From: Paractinoplanes pyxinae
GTDB taxonomy: Bacteria > Actinomycetota > Actinomycetes > Mycobacteriales > Micromonosporaceae
Direction: 5' to 3'
DNA: 64,000 bases
Assembly (NCBI RefSeq): GCF_026626335.1
Contig: NZ_JAPNTZ010000007.1
Location: 62,001-126,000 of the forward strand
Position 1 is the stretch's first letter, and every line of letters begins with the position of its first letter. The translations under genes were made by a program, and so were the position numbers. Below are positions 8,206 to 16,638 of the stretch, piece after piece. Under the pieces are notes generated by a model. That model made no database searches, was not told the DNA's origin, and was given only the letters and a program-made list of their open reading frames with translations.

Positions 8206-9911
8206 TCCACTCCAACCAGCAGGTGGTAGCGGGGTTGCCCGCCCGTGTAGCAGTGCAGCTCGACGAAGGGCCAGGCCCGGCCGGCGTGCTCGCGCAGGGC
8301 CGGTTCGAGCGCGGCCGGGGCGTCGGCCCCGAGAACGAGGGTGGCCAGTTCGCCGCCGCCGCCGAGCATGCGGTCGAGCAGGCGGGCGCTGACCTCGGCC
8401 AGATCGTCACCGATGACGTGCACCTCACCGTCGACCAGGCCGAGCAGGTCGCCCGCGCGGCAGGGACCGGCGACGGTGAGGGAGTCGCGCTGGGCGGTGC
8501 AGACCTCGCCGTAGCGGCAGGCGCCGGCCGCCTCGGCCATGGCGATGACGTCGTCGGCGAAGGGGCGCAGCGGATCGCGGACGGCCAGCGCGGCCAGGGC
8601 CTGCACCGGCGACCGGGTGGGGACGACGCTGACCCGCAGCCCGGCGGCCTCGGCCTCACGGGCGGCCGACAGGGCGACGGCTTGGGTGTTGGCGTCGTTG
8701 GGCAGCAGCACGACGCAGCGGGCCCGGGAGGCCTCGATCGCCGCCAGCATCTCCCCCGTCGACGGGTTGCGGCCGACGACGGTGGCCCCCTCGGCCTCGA
8801 ACAGCGCGGTCAACCCGTCGCCCGCGGCCACCACGACGGCCGCCCGCTCGTGATGGTGCCGGGCGCCGTGGTCGTGCTCGTCGAGCGGGGTGACGCTTAT
8901 GTCGTACGGTCGTCCGGCGCGCACACCCGCCTCGATGGCCGGGCCGATGCCGGCCGCCGGCACATGAACGTGCACATTCCACGTGGCGACGCCGGGATCC
9001 CCGGTGCCGACGACGACCAGCGACTCGCCCAGCGCGTCCAGCTGCCGCCGAAGCTCGTCGACCGCCGCCGCCTCGGCCTCGAGCAGATACTGCACTTCGT
9101 AACCCCACGAGCCCTCGCCCCGCGGCTCTTGTTGCCCATCGAACCCGCCGCCGTCAGCCCGGACGTTGCCGAGCCCAGCCGCGAGGACTTCGCCAAGCCC
9201 CTCAATGTGGCCGTCAGCATGGGCCGCGGCTCGGCTTTCGCTGTGGCCGACGACAGCGGCAGCGACCTCCGGCGCGGCCCGGCCGGCCGGCGACGACAAA
9301 GCATCGACCAGAGCCTCCAGCAGGACGACCAGGCCGCGGCCGCCGGCGTCGACCACACCGGCGCGGGCCAGGGCGGGGAGCTGCTGCGGTGTGCGGGCCA
9401 GCGCCTCGGCGGCCGCCCGCGCGGCGGCCCGGGCCACGGCCAGCAGGTCGTCGGACTTGATGCGGGCCGCGGCGTCGGCGGCCGCGGCGGCCACCGACAG
9501 CACGGTGCCCTCGACCGGCCGGGCCACAGCGGCGTACGCGGCCTCGGAAGCCGACCGCAGAGCCCGAGCCAGCTCGCCACCCCGGACGGCGGCCGCGGCG
9601 GCGACGCTGTCGGCCATGCCGCGCAGAATCTGCGAGACGATCACGCCCGAGTTCCCGCGCGCGCCCAGCAGAGCGCCACGGGCCATGCGGCGAAGGGCGT
9701 TGCCTGGAGCCGGTGCCGTGATGTCAACCGGCTCGGACGCCTCCAGAGCCTCTTGCGCCGACGTGAGCGTGAGCACCAGGTTGGTGCCGGTGTCACCGTC
9801 GGGCACGGGATAGACGTTCAGCTCGTCGATCTCGCGCTGGTGGGCCCGCAACGCCCGCAGGCCGGCGCCGCACCAGCGGCGGACGGCGGCGGCGTCCAGG
9901 GTCTCGAGCAC
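8202..9911 (-). CDS. DAK2-domain / FakA-like kinase family protein
   Basis: 569-residue protein of the YloV/FakA family (DAK2 ATP-binding domain plus a C-terminal DegV-binding-like domain). In Firmicutes FakA phosphorylates fatty acids bound to FakB; that role here is by family only. The N-terminus has LNVYPVPDGDTGTN (residues about 32-45), the Asp-rich metal/ATP site, followed by GARGNSGVI. The C-terminal half is Ala-rich with LPND-N near residue 430. It is next to recG, as in many actinobacteria, with a 4-bp overlap. No FakB/DegV gene is visible in the window. Confidence 0.88.
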   Translation of the reverse strand: MLETLDAAAVRRWCGAGLRALRAHQREIDELNVYPVPDGDTGTNLVLTLTSAQEALEASEPVDITAPAPGNALRRMARGALLGARGNSGVIVSQILRGMADSVAAAAAVRGGELARALRSASEAAYAAVARPVEGTVLSVAAAAADAAARIKSDDLLAVARAAARAAAEALARTPQQLPALARAGVVDAGGRGLVVLLEALVDALSSPAGRAAPEVAAAVVGHSESRAAAHADGHIEGLGEVLAAGLGNVRADGGGFDGQQEPRGEGSWGYEVQYLLEAEAAAVDELRRQLDALGESLVVVGTGDPGVATWNVHVHVPAAGIGPAIEAGVRAGRPYDISVTPLDEHDHGARHHHERAAVVVAAGDGLTALFEAEGATVVGRNPSTGEMLAAIEASRARCVVLLPNDANTQAVALSAAREAEAAGLRVSVVPTRSPVQALAALAVRDPLRPFADDVIAMAEAAGACRYGEVCTAQRDSLTVAGPCRAGDLLGLVDGEVHVIGDDLAEVSARLLDRMLGGGGELATLVLGADAPAALEPALREHAGRAWPFVELHCYTGGQPRYHLLVGVE

Positions 9912-10072
9912 GCGAAAATCGTACTAACCACTACCGACAACTTCTCGTCACGAGCGGGGGCGTCGGGGGCGATTGGCTGTTCCGGGGCGGCATCGGGTAA
10001 CCTTGCCGGGTTGCCTGCGCGGCGGTGTTCGCTGGGCGCCTTCAAGTTCTCGTTTCGACCCAGGAGTTACCC

Positions 10073-10264
10073 GTGGCTAGCGTGTGCGACGTCTGTGGCA
10101 AGGGACCGGGCTTCGGCCACAACGTGTCCCACTCGCACCGGCGGACCAACCGCCGCTGGAACCCGAACATCCAGTCGGTGCGCACCCCGGCCGGTGGCGG
10201 CACGACCAAGAAGCTCAAGGTCTGCACCTCGTGCATCAAGGCCGGCAAGGTCGTCCGCGCCTGA
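10073..10264 (+). CDS. rpmB: 50S ribosomal protein L28
   Basis: 63-residue ribosomal protein starting at GTG 10073 (VASVCDVCGKGPGFGHNVSH) after a CAGGAG ribosome-binding site. It has CDVC near the N-terminus and CTSC near the C-terminus, so it is the zinc-binding form. The basic block HRRTNRRWNPNIQ is the L28 hallmark. It is divergent from the DAK2 gene (spacer 9912-10072) and followed by its own terminator, so it is probably monocistronic. Confidence 0.96.
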   Translation: MASVCDVCGKGPGFGHNVSHSHRRTNRRWNPNIQSVRTPAGGGTTKKLKVCTSCIKAGKVVRA

Positions 10265-10276
10265 TTCAGCTTGTGC

Positions 10277-10310
10277 GATAACCCCTCAGCCGTCCGGCTG
10301 AGGGGTTATC
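10277..10310. terminator. Terminator between rpmB and the GNAT gene
   Basis: A 15-bp perfect stem (arms GATAACCCCTCAGCC and GGCTGAGGGGTTATC) with a GTCC loop lies 12 bp after rpmB and 7 bp from the end of the convergent GNAT gene. It could serve both transcripts. Confidence 0.88.
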
Positions 10311-10317
10311 CGTGTTT

Positions 10318-10776
10318 CTACAGTTCTTTCCCGTACGAGAGCACGCCCTCGTGCCCCTTGTAGTAGCCGAAGTCCTCGATCCGCGCGTAGCCGGCCGACT
10401 CGTAGAGGCCGATCGCCTCGGGCTGCCGGTCCCCTGTCTCCAGGATCACGCGGCGGCAGCCGGCCGCGCGGGCCGAGTCCTCGATCGCGGTCAGCATGCG
10501 CCGGCCCAGACCCCGCCCCCGGGCCGTGCGCGCCGTGAACATGCGTTTGAGCTCGGCGTCGTCGCCGTGGCGGCGCCAGGCGGCACAGGCCACCAGGCGC
10601 TCGCCGTCGTCGGCGACGAGGAAGGCGCCGTCGGGCGGGGTGAAGTCGGCGGCGGCGATGGGCGTGTCGTCGCCGGAACCTCCGTAGCGCTCCGAAAGCT
10701 CATCCATCACGTCGACGAGCAGGGCCCGGACCGCCGGTTCGGTGTAGCCGGCCTGCCGAATCTTGAGTTCTTGCAC
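10318..10776 (-). CDS. GNAT-family N-acetyltransferase
   Basis: 152-residue acetyltransferase. The acetyl-CoA-binding motif A is seen as RMFTARTARGRGLGRRMLTA around residues 78-97 (RGRGLG = Q/RxxGxG). Motif B follows as ETGDRQPEAIGLYESAGYAR. Substrate cannot be told from sequence. It is followed across a 15-bp gap by thiL on the same strand, thiL being upstream. No signal peptide. Confidence 0.85.
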   Translation of the reverse strand: MQELKIRQAGYTEPAVRALLVDVMDELSERYGGSGDDTPIAAADFTPPDGAFLVADDGERLVACAAWRRHGDDAELKRMFTARTARGRGLGRRMLTAIEDSARAAGCRRVILETGDRQPEAIGLYESAGYARIEDFGYYKGHEGVLSYGKEL

Positions 10777-10791
10777 AACGGGCCAGCGTAA

Positions 10792-11730
10792 TCAGCGGAA
10801 GTGGTCCCAGCCCACCGGGCCGCTCCACGGCTTGCGGTCGACGGTGACGCCGGTGCCCTCGTGCACCACGCCGATCGCCTGCCAGCCGGGCGGGAGCGGC
10901 GTGCCGGGCGGGAACGTGGCGGCCAGCGCGTGATCGTCGCCACCGCCGAGGATCCACTGCAGCGGATCGACCCCGAGCGCGGCCGCCGCGTCCAGCATCT
11001 GCCCGGTGACCTCGAACGCGTCGCTGCTCACGTCGACGCCGACCACGCTGGCCCGGGCGATGTGGCCGAGGTCCTGCAGCAGGCCGTCGGAGACGTCGAT
11101 CATCGCGGTGGCCCCGGCCTGGGCGGCGGCCGGGCCCGCGGCGTACGGTACTTCGGGTCGCCGATACGCCTCGACCAGCGCTTTCGGCGTACGGAACCCG
11201 CGCGACAGCACCGTGTAGCCGGCCGCCGCGTAGCCGATCCGGCCGGCCAGCGCGATCACGTCGCCGGGTTCGGCCCCGCTGCGCAGCACCGGCTTGCGCC
11301 CGCCGAGATCGCCCAGGGCGGTCACGGCGATGGTCAGGGTGGGGCTGGCCGACATGTCGCCGCCGACCACCGCCGCCCCGACCAGGGCGGCCTCGTCGGA
11401 CAGGCCCCCGGCCAGGTCTTCGGCCCAGCTGACGTCGAGGTCGGTCGGCGCGCACAGCCCGACCAGCAGAGCCGTCGGGGTGGCGCCCATGGCGGCTATG
11501 TCGGCCAGGTTGGCGGCGGCCGCCCGGTGTCCCACGTCCGCCCCGGAGGACCAGTCGCGGCGGAAATGGCGGCCTTCGACCAGCACGTCGGTGGAGGCCA
11601 CGATCCGTCCGTCGGGCGCGGCGACGATCGCGCTGTCGTCCCCGGGACCCAGCAGCGTCGTCGGACCGTTCTCGAGCCGGGCGACCACCCGGGCGATGAG
11701 CCCGAACTCCCCGGCCTCGGCGATGCTCAC
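10792..11730 (-). CDS. thiL: Thiamine-monophosphate kinase
   Basis: Phosphorylates thiamine monophosphate to thiamine diphosphate with ATP, the last step of cofactor synthesis. The length of 312 residues is usual. GPGDDSAIV near residue 25 is the Asp-rich metal/phosphate site; VGGDMSASP (about 118-126) and MIDVSDGLLQDLGHIA (about 210-225) are other PurM/ThiL family landmarks. The ATG at 11730 is 97 bp from the divergent Lrp-domain gene. The spacer has no riboswitch-like structure that I could recognise. Confidence 0.93.
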   Translation of the reverse strand: MSIAEAGEFGLIARVVARLENGPTTLLGPGDDSAIVAAPDGRIVASTDVLVEGRHFRRDWSSGADVGHRAAAANLADIAAMGATPTALLVGLCAPTDLDVSWAEDLAGGLSDEAALVGAAVVGGDMSASPTLTIAVTALGDLGGRKPVLRSGAEPGDVIALAGRIGYAAAGYTVLSRGFRTPKALVEAYRRPEVPYAAGPAAAQAGATAMIDVSDGLLQDLGHIARASVVGVDVSSDAFEVTGQMLDAAAALGVDPLQWILGGGDDHALAATFPPGTPLPPGWQAIGVVHEGTGVTVDRKPWSGPVGWDHFR

Positions 11731-11827
11731 TTGAGTGGCCTTTCGTTCCTGATGCGGCCCGCTGTCACACGGATCCTTACGGTAGTTTCACGTTCGGGTT
11801 ACGGCGGAGGCGGAATGGAGTCGGAGC

Positions 11828-12061
11828 GTGGTACAGGCATACATCCTGATCCAGACCGAGGTCGGAAGGGCCCATGACGTGGCCGCCGCGATCGGCAAAA
11901 TTCCTGGTGTGGTGCGGGTCGACGCTGTCACGGGCCCTTACGACGTGGTGGTTCTGGCCGAGGCGCACACGGTGGACGACCTCGGTGGCCTCATTGTGAG
12001 CAAAGTCCAGTACGTACCCGGCATCATGCGGACGCTCACCTGCTCCGTGGTAAACCTCTGA
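11828..12061 (+). CDS. Stand-alone Lrp/AsnC ligand-binding (RAM) domain protein
   Basis: 77-residue protein that is only the alpha-beta sandwich ligand-binding half of Lrp/AsnC regulators, with no helix-turn-helix. Visible are YILIQTEVGRAHDVAAAIGK, the GPYDVVVLAEA effector loop and a MRTLTCSVV strand. Such single-domain proteins bind amino acids and form oligomers; their regulatory role here is unknown. GTG start at 11828. It is followed after two bases by the DUF3515 gene, so they are co-transcribed. This pairing next to thiL and ddl is common in actinobacteria. Confidence 0.88.
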   Translation: MVQAYILIQTEVGRAHDVAAAIGKIPGVVRVDAVTGPYDVVVLAEAHTVDDLGGLIVSKVQYVPGIMRTLTCSVVNL

Positions 12062-12063
12062 CC

Positions 12064-12711
12064 ATGGTCGACGTGGAGACACCCCCGGCGAAGCCGGCGA
12101 AATCGACGACGGATCCGGCGACGCGCCGGGCCGCCCTGTGGGCCACGGTGATCGCCGTGCCGATCGCCGTGATCGTCGGTCTGGTGGCGTTCTCGCAGTT
12201 CACGCCGGACGACAGCGAGCCCGCCGCGGCGCCGTCGGCCTCCGCGCCGGCCCCGGTGCCGACCACGCCGGTGCAGCTGGCCGCGGCGAAGCTCGATGCC
12301 GGTACGACGCAAGTTTGTCTCGCCGTGACCTCGCAGCTGCCGACCGAACTGCGCGGGCTCACCGGCCGCAAGGTGACCGCCGGGCCCGAGCAGAACGCAG
12401 CCTGGGGCGAGCCGCCGATCACCCTCGAATGTGGTGTGACGCAGCCCACCATGTGCGAGCGGATCGACGGCGGCCACGACGGCTGTGTGCCGCTGGACTC
12501 GACGATGCTGGCCATGGACGGCGTCTGCTGGTGGGCCAAGGACGGCCCGGCCACCGACGTCTTCACCACCATGGACCGTGAGGTCGCCGTGCGGGTCAGC
12601 GTGCCCGGCAGCTACGAGCAGACCGGGCAGTGGGCCAACGAGTTCTCCGAGCCGGTGGTCAAGACCGTGAAGTCGACCACCAAGGGCGTCCCCAGCGGCT
12701 GCAAGGGTTAG
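12064..12711 (+). CDS. DUF3515 family membrane-anchored protein
   Basis: 215-residue protein with a cytoplasmic N-terminus of about 30 residues, one transmembrane helix (about residues 29-48, LWATVIAVPIAVIVGLVAF) and an Ala/Pro/Ser linker. The extracytoplasmic domain carries several cysteines (VCLAV, LECGV, MCERI, GCVP, VCWW, GCKG) that probably form disulfides. It is an actinobacterial family of unknown function. Its last four bases overlap the end of convergent ddl. Two bases separate it from the Lrp-domain gene. Confidence 0.85.
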   Translation: MVDVETPPAKPAKSTTDPATRRAALWATVIAVPIAVIVGLVAFSQFTPDDSEPAAAPSASAPAPVPTTPVQLAAAKLDAGTTQVCLAVTSQLPTELRGLTGRKVTAGPEQNAAWGEPPITLECGVTQPTMCERIDGGHDGCVPLDSTMLAMDGVCWWAKDGPATDVFTTMDREVAVRVSVPGSYEQTGQWANEFSEPVVKTVKSTTKGVPSGCKG

Positions 12712-13802
12712 TGCAGGCCCGATCCGCGCCGGAGGGCGGTGCGGATCAGCCGGTCGACCACCTTGGGGTACTCGAGGCCGGTGGCCGCCCACATCAGCGG
12801 GAACATCGACGTCGGCGTCATGCCGGGCATCGTGTTGATCTCGTTGAGGTAGATCTGGTTGTCAGCCGTGACGAAGAAGTCGACCCGGGCCAGGCCGGCG
12901 CAGTCGAGCGCGGTGAAGGTGCGGCGCGCGTACTCCTGCACCTGGCTGGTCACCTCGGCGGGCAGGCCGGCCGGGATGTCGTAGCGGCCGCCGTCCAGGT
13001 ATTTCGCCTCGAAGTCGTACCAGTCGGCCGAGTCGACGTGGATCTCGGCCAGCAGGGACGCCTCGGGGGCGCCGCCGGCCTCGCCCTCGAGTACGCCGCA
13101 CTCGATCTCGCGGCCCACGACGGCCGCCTCGACGAGCACCTTGGGGTCGATCTCGCGGGCGATGGCGACCGCCTTGTCGAGGTCGGCCCAGTCGGTGACC
13201 TTGGTGATGCCGTGCGAGGAGCCGGCCCGCGCGGGCTTCACGAAGACCGGGAGGCCCAGTCGCTCCTTGTCCTGCTCACCGAGGTCGGCGCCGGCCCGCA
13301 GAACCGCGTACGGGCCCACCGGGATGCCCTCGGCGATGGCCAGCTTCTTCGTGAACTCTTTGTCCATGGCCGCCGCCGAGGCGAAGACGTTGGCCCCCAC
13401 GTAGGGCAGGCCGGCCATCTCGAGCAGACCCTGGATGGTGCCGTCCTCGCCGTAGGCGCCGTGCAGCACCGGGAAGACCACGTCGACCCCGGCCAGCGAC
13501 GAGACGCCGTCGACGGGCTCGCGCACGATCAGCTCGGTGGCCGTCGGGTCGGCCGCCAGCACGACCGCGCTGCCGCTGGCCGCGGTGATCTCGGGCAGCT
13601 TGCGGTCGGCGATGGCGAAGGACGACGGATCGGCCGCCGCGACCACCCAGCGGCCCTCACGCGTGATGCCGACGGGAAGCACCTCGTACTGGTCCGGGTC
13701 GAGCGCGCGCAGGATGCTGCCGGCGCTCACGCACGAGATCCCGTGTTCGCTGCTGCGACCGCCGAACACGATCGCGACGCGGGTTTTCCGAGGGGTCGTC
13801 AC
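12708..13802 (-). CDS. ddl: D-alanine--D-alanine ligase
   Basis: Makes the D-Ala-D-Ala dipeptide of peptidoglycan precursors. 364 residues, typical of actinobacterial Ddl. It has VAIVFGGRSSEHGISC at the N-terminus, the ATP-grasp lid segment VKPARAGSSHGITKV, and the C-terminal metal/ATP-binding ARVDFFVT...LNEINTMPGMTPTSMFP. ATG at 13802, just upstream of a divergent phosphatase-like gene. No vanH/vanX partners are nearby, and the residues look like a normal cell-wall Ddl; D-Ser or D-Lac specificity cannot be judged. Confidence 0.94.
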   Translation of the reverse strand: MTTPRKTRVAIVFGGRSSEHGISCVSAGSILRALDPDQYEVLPVGITREGRWVVAAADPSSFAIADRKLPEITAASGSAVVLAADPTATELIVREPVDGVSSLAGVDVVFPVLHGAYGEDGTIQGLLEMAGLPYVGANVFASAAAMDKEFTKKLAIAEGIPVGPYAVLRAGADLGEQDKERLGLPVFVKPARAGSSHGITKVTDWADLDKAVAIAREIDPKVLVEAAVVGREIECGVLEGEAGGAPEASLLAEIHVDSADWYDFEAKYLDGGRYDIPAGLPAEVTSQVQEYARRTFTALDCAGLARVDFFVTADNQIYLNEINTMPGMTPTSMFPLMWAATGLEYPKVVDRLIRTALRRGSGLH

Positions 13803-13909
13803 TTTCTTTGGGCCTCTCGCTAGCGGGCATGCCGGGGGGAACCCTACTCTGCGTTAGCCACTCGCGGGATCACCCGGCCTCGGGGCCGGGACAGGGGAAC
13901 GGGCAGTTC

Positions 13910-14407
13910 ATGAGAGCAGCACTCCACGTGATCGCCGGGCCGGGGCCCGGGCAACTCGCGACCATCGCGCACCCGCGCGCTGACGCCTGGCCGGTCGACC
14001 ATTTCGGCGCGCTCGCCCGCGCCGGGGTGAACGTCCTCGTCTCGGCCTTGACCACCCATGAGCAACATCGGCTGGGCTTCGGCGACACCGTCTCGGTCGC
14101 CGCGGCGTACGGGCTGGAGTTTCTGTCTTTCCCGGTGCCCGACGGCGGGGTGCCGCGCGACGAGGCGGTGCAGGTTGTGGCGCTGGCCACCAAGCTGGCC
14201 GGTCAGGTGCGCTCGGGCCGCTTCGTCGTGACCCAGTGCTTCGGCGGGATAGGCCGCTCGACTCTGCTGGCCTGCACAACGCTGGTGCTGCTGGGCATCG
14301 CCCCCGGCGAGGCGCTGAGCCGGGTCACCGGGGGCTCCGACATGCCGGTGACGCAGGACTGGCTGTACGACTTCGCCGCGTCCCACCCCTCCCGGCGTAC
14401 GGCCTAA
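13910..14407 (+). CDS. Dual-specificity/tyrosine-phosphatase-like protein with altered signature
   Basis: 165-residue protein related to cysteine-based phosphatases. The signature loop reads VTQCFGGIGRST (about residues 106-117). It has the nucleophilic Cys and the Arg of Cx5R, but the His that normally precedes Cys (HCxxGxxR) is Gln. An upstream LGFGDTVSVAAAYGLEFLSFPVPDGGVP segment holds the usual general-acid Asp loop (PDGG). ATG at 13910 is chosen because the longer in-frame ORF lacks coding character upstream. It converges on, and overlaps by 4 bp, the ABC permease gene. Substrate unknown. Confidence 0.72.
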   Translation: MRAALHVIAGPGPGQLATIAHPRADAWPVDHFGALARAGVNVLVSALTTHEQHRLGFGDTVSVAAAYGLEFLSFPVPDGGVPRDEAVQVVALATKLAGQVRSGRFVVTQCFGGIGRSTLLACTTLVLLGIAPGEALSRVTGGSDMPVTQDWLYDFAASHPSRRTA

Positions 14408-15084
14408 GTGGTCGATCGTTTGATCGCGACGTCCCGCAGCAGTCGATGGGTGGCCACACAACCCAGCACGACCGCCGCGGCCGTCAGCGTCAGCGCGATC
14501 GCGTAGGGCAGCCGGGCGATCAGCTCGCCGGAGTCGTCGATCTTGATCAGCCCGTCGCCGGCCAGCGCGGGCAGCGCGCCCGGCGCGATCAGCAGCACCC
14601 CGATCCACGGCCGGAACCGGTAGAACCCGGCCGTGATTAGGATGCCCGAGGTGATGAAGCCCGCCGCGGCCGGCAGCACATGCAGGTATTCGGCGGCCGC
14701 GTCGCCGAAGCGGAACACCGGATAGCTGCCGGCCCGGTGGTCGGCCAGGCCGAGGACAAGGCTCTCGACGGCGTGCCCGACCACGACCACCGCCGGGAAC
14801 ACGAGTGCGACGCTCCCGGCGAACAGGGCGAGACCACGCAGGAACTCGTGCCGGGTCCGCCCGTTGGCGACGAAGGTCCGCAGGTACATGCTGACCAGCA
14901 GGATGCCGGCCACCAGGGGCCAGTACTTGGCGGCCGAGCCGGCGACGACGAGCCAGAAGCTGAACCGCACCGGCCCGGCCGTGGAGATCGCGGCCACCGC
15001 CACGACCTCGATCGTGACGAGGATCGCGGCGAACCAGAGGATCATCGGCCGCCACAGCCGGAAGAGGGACGCGACGACACTCAC
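14404..15084 (-). CDS. ABC transporter membrane subunit (GntR-linked)
   Basis: 226-residue integral membrane protein with about six hydrophobic segments (near residues 13-33, 44-66, 86-110, 135-155, 158-178, 190-212). There is no signal peptide cleavage site. It is the third gene of a GntR-ATPase-permease unit in which each start overlaps the preceding stop by 4 bp, so it is best read as the membrane partner of the ATPase. Substrate unknown; YtrA-type operons often respond to cell-wall antibiotics. Confidence 0.75.
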   Translation of the reverse strand: MSVVASLFRLWRPMILWFAAILVTIEVVAVAAISTAGPVRFSFWLVVAGSAAKYWPLVAGILLVSMYLRTFVANGRTRHEFLRGLALFAGSVALVFPAVVVVGHAVESLVLGLADHRAGSYPVFRFGDAAAEYLHVLPAAAGFITSGILITAGFYRFRPWIGVLLIAPGALPALAGDGLIKIDDSGELIARLPYAIALTLTAAAVVLGCVATHRLLRDVAIKRSTT

Positions 15085-15956
15085 CGGGAAACCTCCAGCC
15101 GCTGCGAAGTCAGGTGCACGAACAGGTCCTGCAGACCGAGGGGGCCGAACGTCAGGCCGTCGCGCTCGCCGCGCGCGATCTCATCGGGGTCGAGACGCCC
15201 GTCGAGCGTCACGGCCCGTACGCCGCCCAGGCTCTGCTCGCCCAGAACCGCGTGCCCGGCGGCGAAGGCGGACACCCGCTCGGCCGGCCCGGTCACAGTG
15301 ACCCCGCGGCCGCGCAGGGCGTCCGTCTCGTCGTGCAGCAGGATCCGGCCGCGGTCCATGATGATGACCCGCTCGAACAGGTCGGCCACCTCTTCGATGA
15401 GGTGGGTGGAGACGATGATCGTGCGCGGGTGGGCCAGGTAGTCGGCCAGCAGCTCGCGATAGAACAGGGTGCGGGCCACCGCGTCCATGCCCAGGTACGA
15501 CTCGTCGAGGATGGTCAGCGGGGCCCGCGCGGCCAGCCCCAGCACCACCCCCACCATCGAGCGCTGCCCGCGGGAGAGAGCCGAGATCCGCTTGCGGGCG
15601 TCCAGCTCGAAGATGTCGAGCAGCTTGATCGCGTACTCGGCGTCCCAGGTCGGCCGCAGCCAGCCCGCGACCTCGAGCGCCGACCGCACCCGATCCGAGT
15701 CGTTCAGGTCAAGCGTGTCGCGGATGAACGCCGTACCGCGCATGACCTCGGGGTTCTCGAAAGCCTCGACCCCGTCGACGAGAACCGTTCCGCGGTGGGG
15801 CCGGCGGTAGGAGGCGAGGGCGCTGAGCAGGCTGGTCTTGCCGGAGCCGTTGCGGCCCAGCAAACCGTAGATCTTCTCGGTGGGCAGGCTGAGCCGCACG
15901 TCGTCGACGGCCACGGTGTCCCCGTAGCGAACGGTCACGCCCCGCATCTCGATCAT
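15081..15956 (-). CDS. ABC transporter ATP-binding protein
   Basis: 291-residue ATPase. It has GLLGRNGSGKTSLL (Walker A, about residues 33-46). The signature region reads ISALSRGQRSMVGVVLGLA, a variant of LSGGQ in which SRGQ replaces SGGQ. LTILDESYLGMD is the Walker B, where Glu is followed by Ser-Tyr rather than the usual Pro. STHLIEEV is the switch His. ATG at 15956 overlaps the GntR stop by four bases. The C-terminal 70 residues are a small extra domain. It works with the adjacent permease. Confidence 0.88.
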   Translation of the reverse strand: MIEMRGVTVRYGDTVAVDDVRLSLPTEKIYGLLGRNGSGKTSLLSALASYRRPHRGTVLVDGVEAFENPEVMRGTAFIRDTLDLNDSDRVRSALEVAGWLRPTWDAEYAIKLLDIFELDARKRISALSRGQRSMVGVVLGLAARAPLTILDESYLGMDAVARTLFYRELLADYLAHPRTIIVSTHLIEEVADLFERVIIMDRGRILLHDETDALRGRGVTVTGPAERVSAFAAGHAVLGEQSLGGVRAVTLDGRLDPDEIARGERDGLTFGPLGLQDLFVHLTSQRLEVSR

Positions 15957-16306
15957 CGACGGCTCCCCAGGTAGTGCGTGATCTCCTCGACGCTGATACC
16001 GACCCGCTTGGCCTCGTCGAGCACCGGCTCCAGGGCCTCGGCGAAGAACCTCTCCCGCCGCTCCGCCCGCAACTTGGCCGGCGCATCCGGGCTGACGAAC
16101 ATGCCGATGCCGCGGCGCTTGTAGAGGACCCCCTCGTCGACCAGCTGAGCGAAGCCCTTGGCCGCGGTGGCCGGGTTGATCCGGTAGAAGGACGCGTACT
16201 GATTGGTGGACATGACCTGCTGGTCCTCCCGGAGCGAACCACTGAGGATGTCGTTCTTGATGCCGTCGGCGATCTGCAGATAGATCGGGCTGCGATCGTG
16301 AAACAC
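15953..16306 (-). CDS. GntR-family regulator (YtrA type)
   Basis: 117-residue repressor with an N-terminal winged helix: PIYLQIADGIKNDILSGSL, then NPATAAKGFAQLVDEGVLYKRRGIGMFV, the classical GntR DNA-binding wing. Only a short C-terminal helix pair follows, which is the YtrA subclass. GTG start at 16306 after AGGGAGG. It heads the ABC operon and probably autoregulates it, as is usual for this class. The operator was not located with confidence. The spacer 16307-16541 upstream shows no gene; it holds a 10-bp palindrome GACTATAGTC at 16521-16530. Confidence 0.88.
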   Translation of the reverse strand: MFHDRSPIYLQIADGIKNDILSGSLREDQQVMSTNQYASFYRINPATAAKGFAQLVDEGVLYKRRGIGMFVSPDAPAKLRAERRERFFAEALEPVLDEAKRVGISVEEITHYLGSRR

Positions 16307-16541
16307 CGCGAGCCTCCCTACTGCTGTGGTTCATTACTCATGTAACGAATCATAGAGGCGAGAAAGATCGAAATCAAGACGTACGCGTGACGGCGCGCAG
16401 CCGATAGCGGAGTGGGCTTCGCGCCGTCGTTGCTCGCGGCCGCACCCGGCCGCCGGCTCATGAAATCGGTCGCGCTGGCGTACCTGCGCACTTGCCGGGA
16501 AACAAAGCAGCTGGTTAAGCGACTATAGTCTTTCGACTAGA

Positions 16542-16570
16542 TTGACAGCATCTCGCTGACTGTGCTAAAT
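16542..16570 (+). promoter_or_regulatory. Candidate promoter of the DUF4143 ATPase gene
   Basis: A consensus -35 TTGACA at 16542-16547 is followed after 17 bp by CTAAAT at 16565-16570. The -10 candidate lies inside the first of the 23-bp repeats, so a protein bound to the repeats would cover the promoter. Confidence 0.5.
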
Positions 16571-16638
16571 AGCGATTAGGCGGCGTGCTAACTTGTGATT
16601 TGCATGTGTGCTAAATCGGGATTGGAGTCGTGCTGAGC
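16562..16638 (+). repeat. Three to four direct repeats spaced 22-23 bp, overlapping the start codon
   Basis: GTGCTAAATAGCGATT starts at 16562, GTGCTAACTTGTGATT at 16585 and GTGCTAAATCGGGATT at 16608. A partial fourth, GTGCTGAGC, starts at 16630 and is itself the start of the downstream gene. Spacing is 23, 23 and 22 bp, about two helical turns, so the sites lie on one face of the DNA. This looks like an operator array. Confidence 0.8.

Noticed and set aside
11731..11827. TPP riboswitch between thiL and the Lrp-domain gene
   Set aside because: The spacer is only 97 bp, and the conserved CUGAGA and ACCUGAUC-type boxes are absent.
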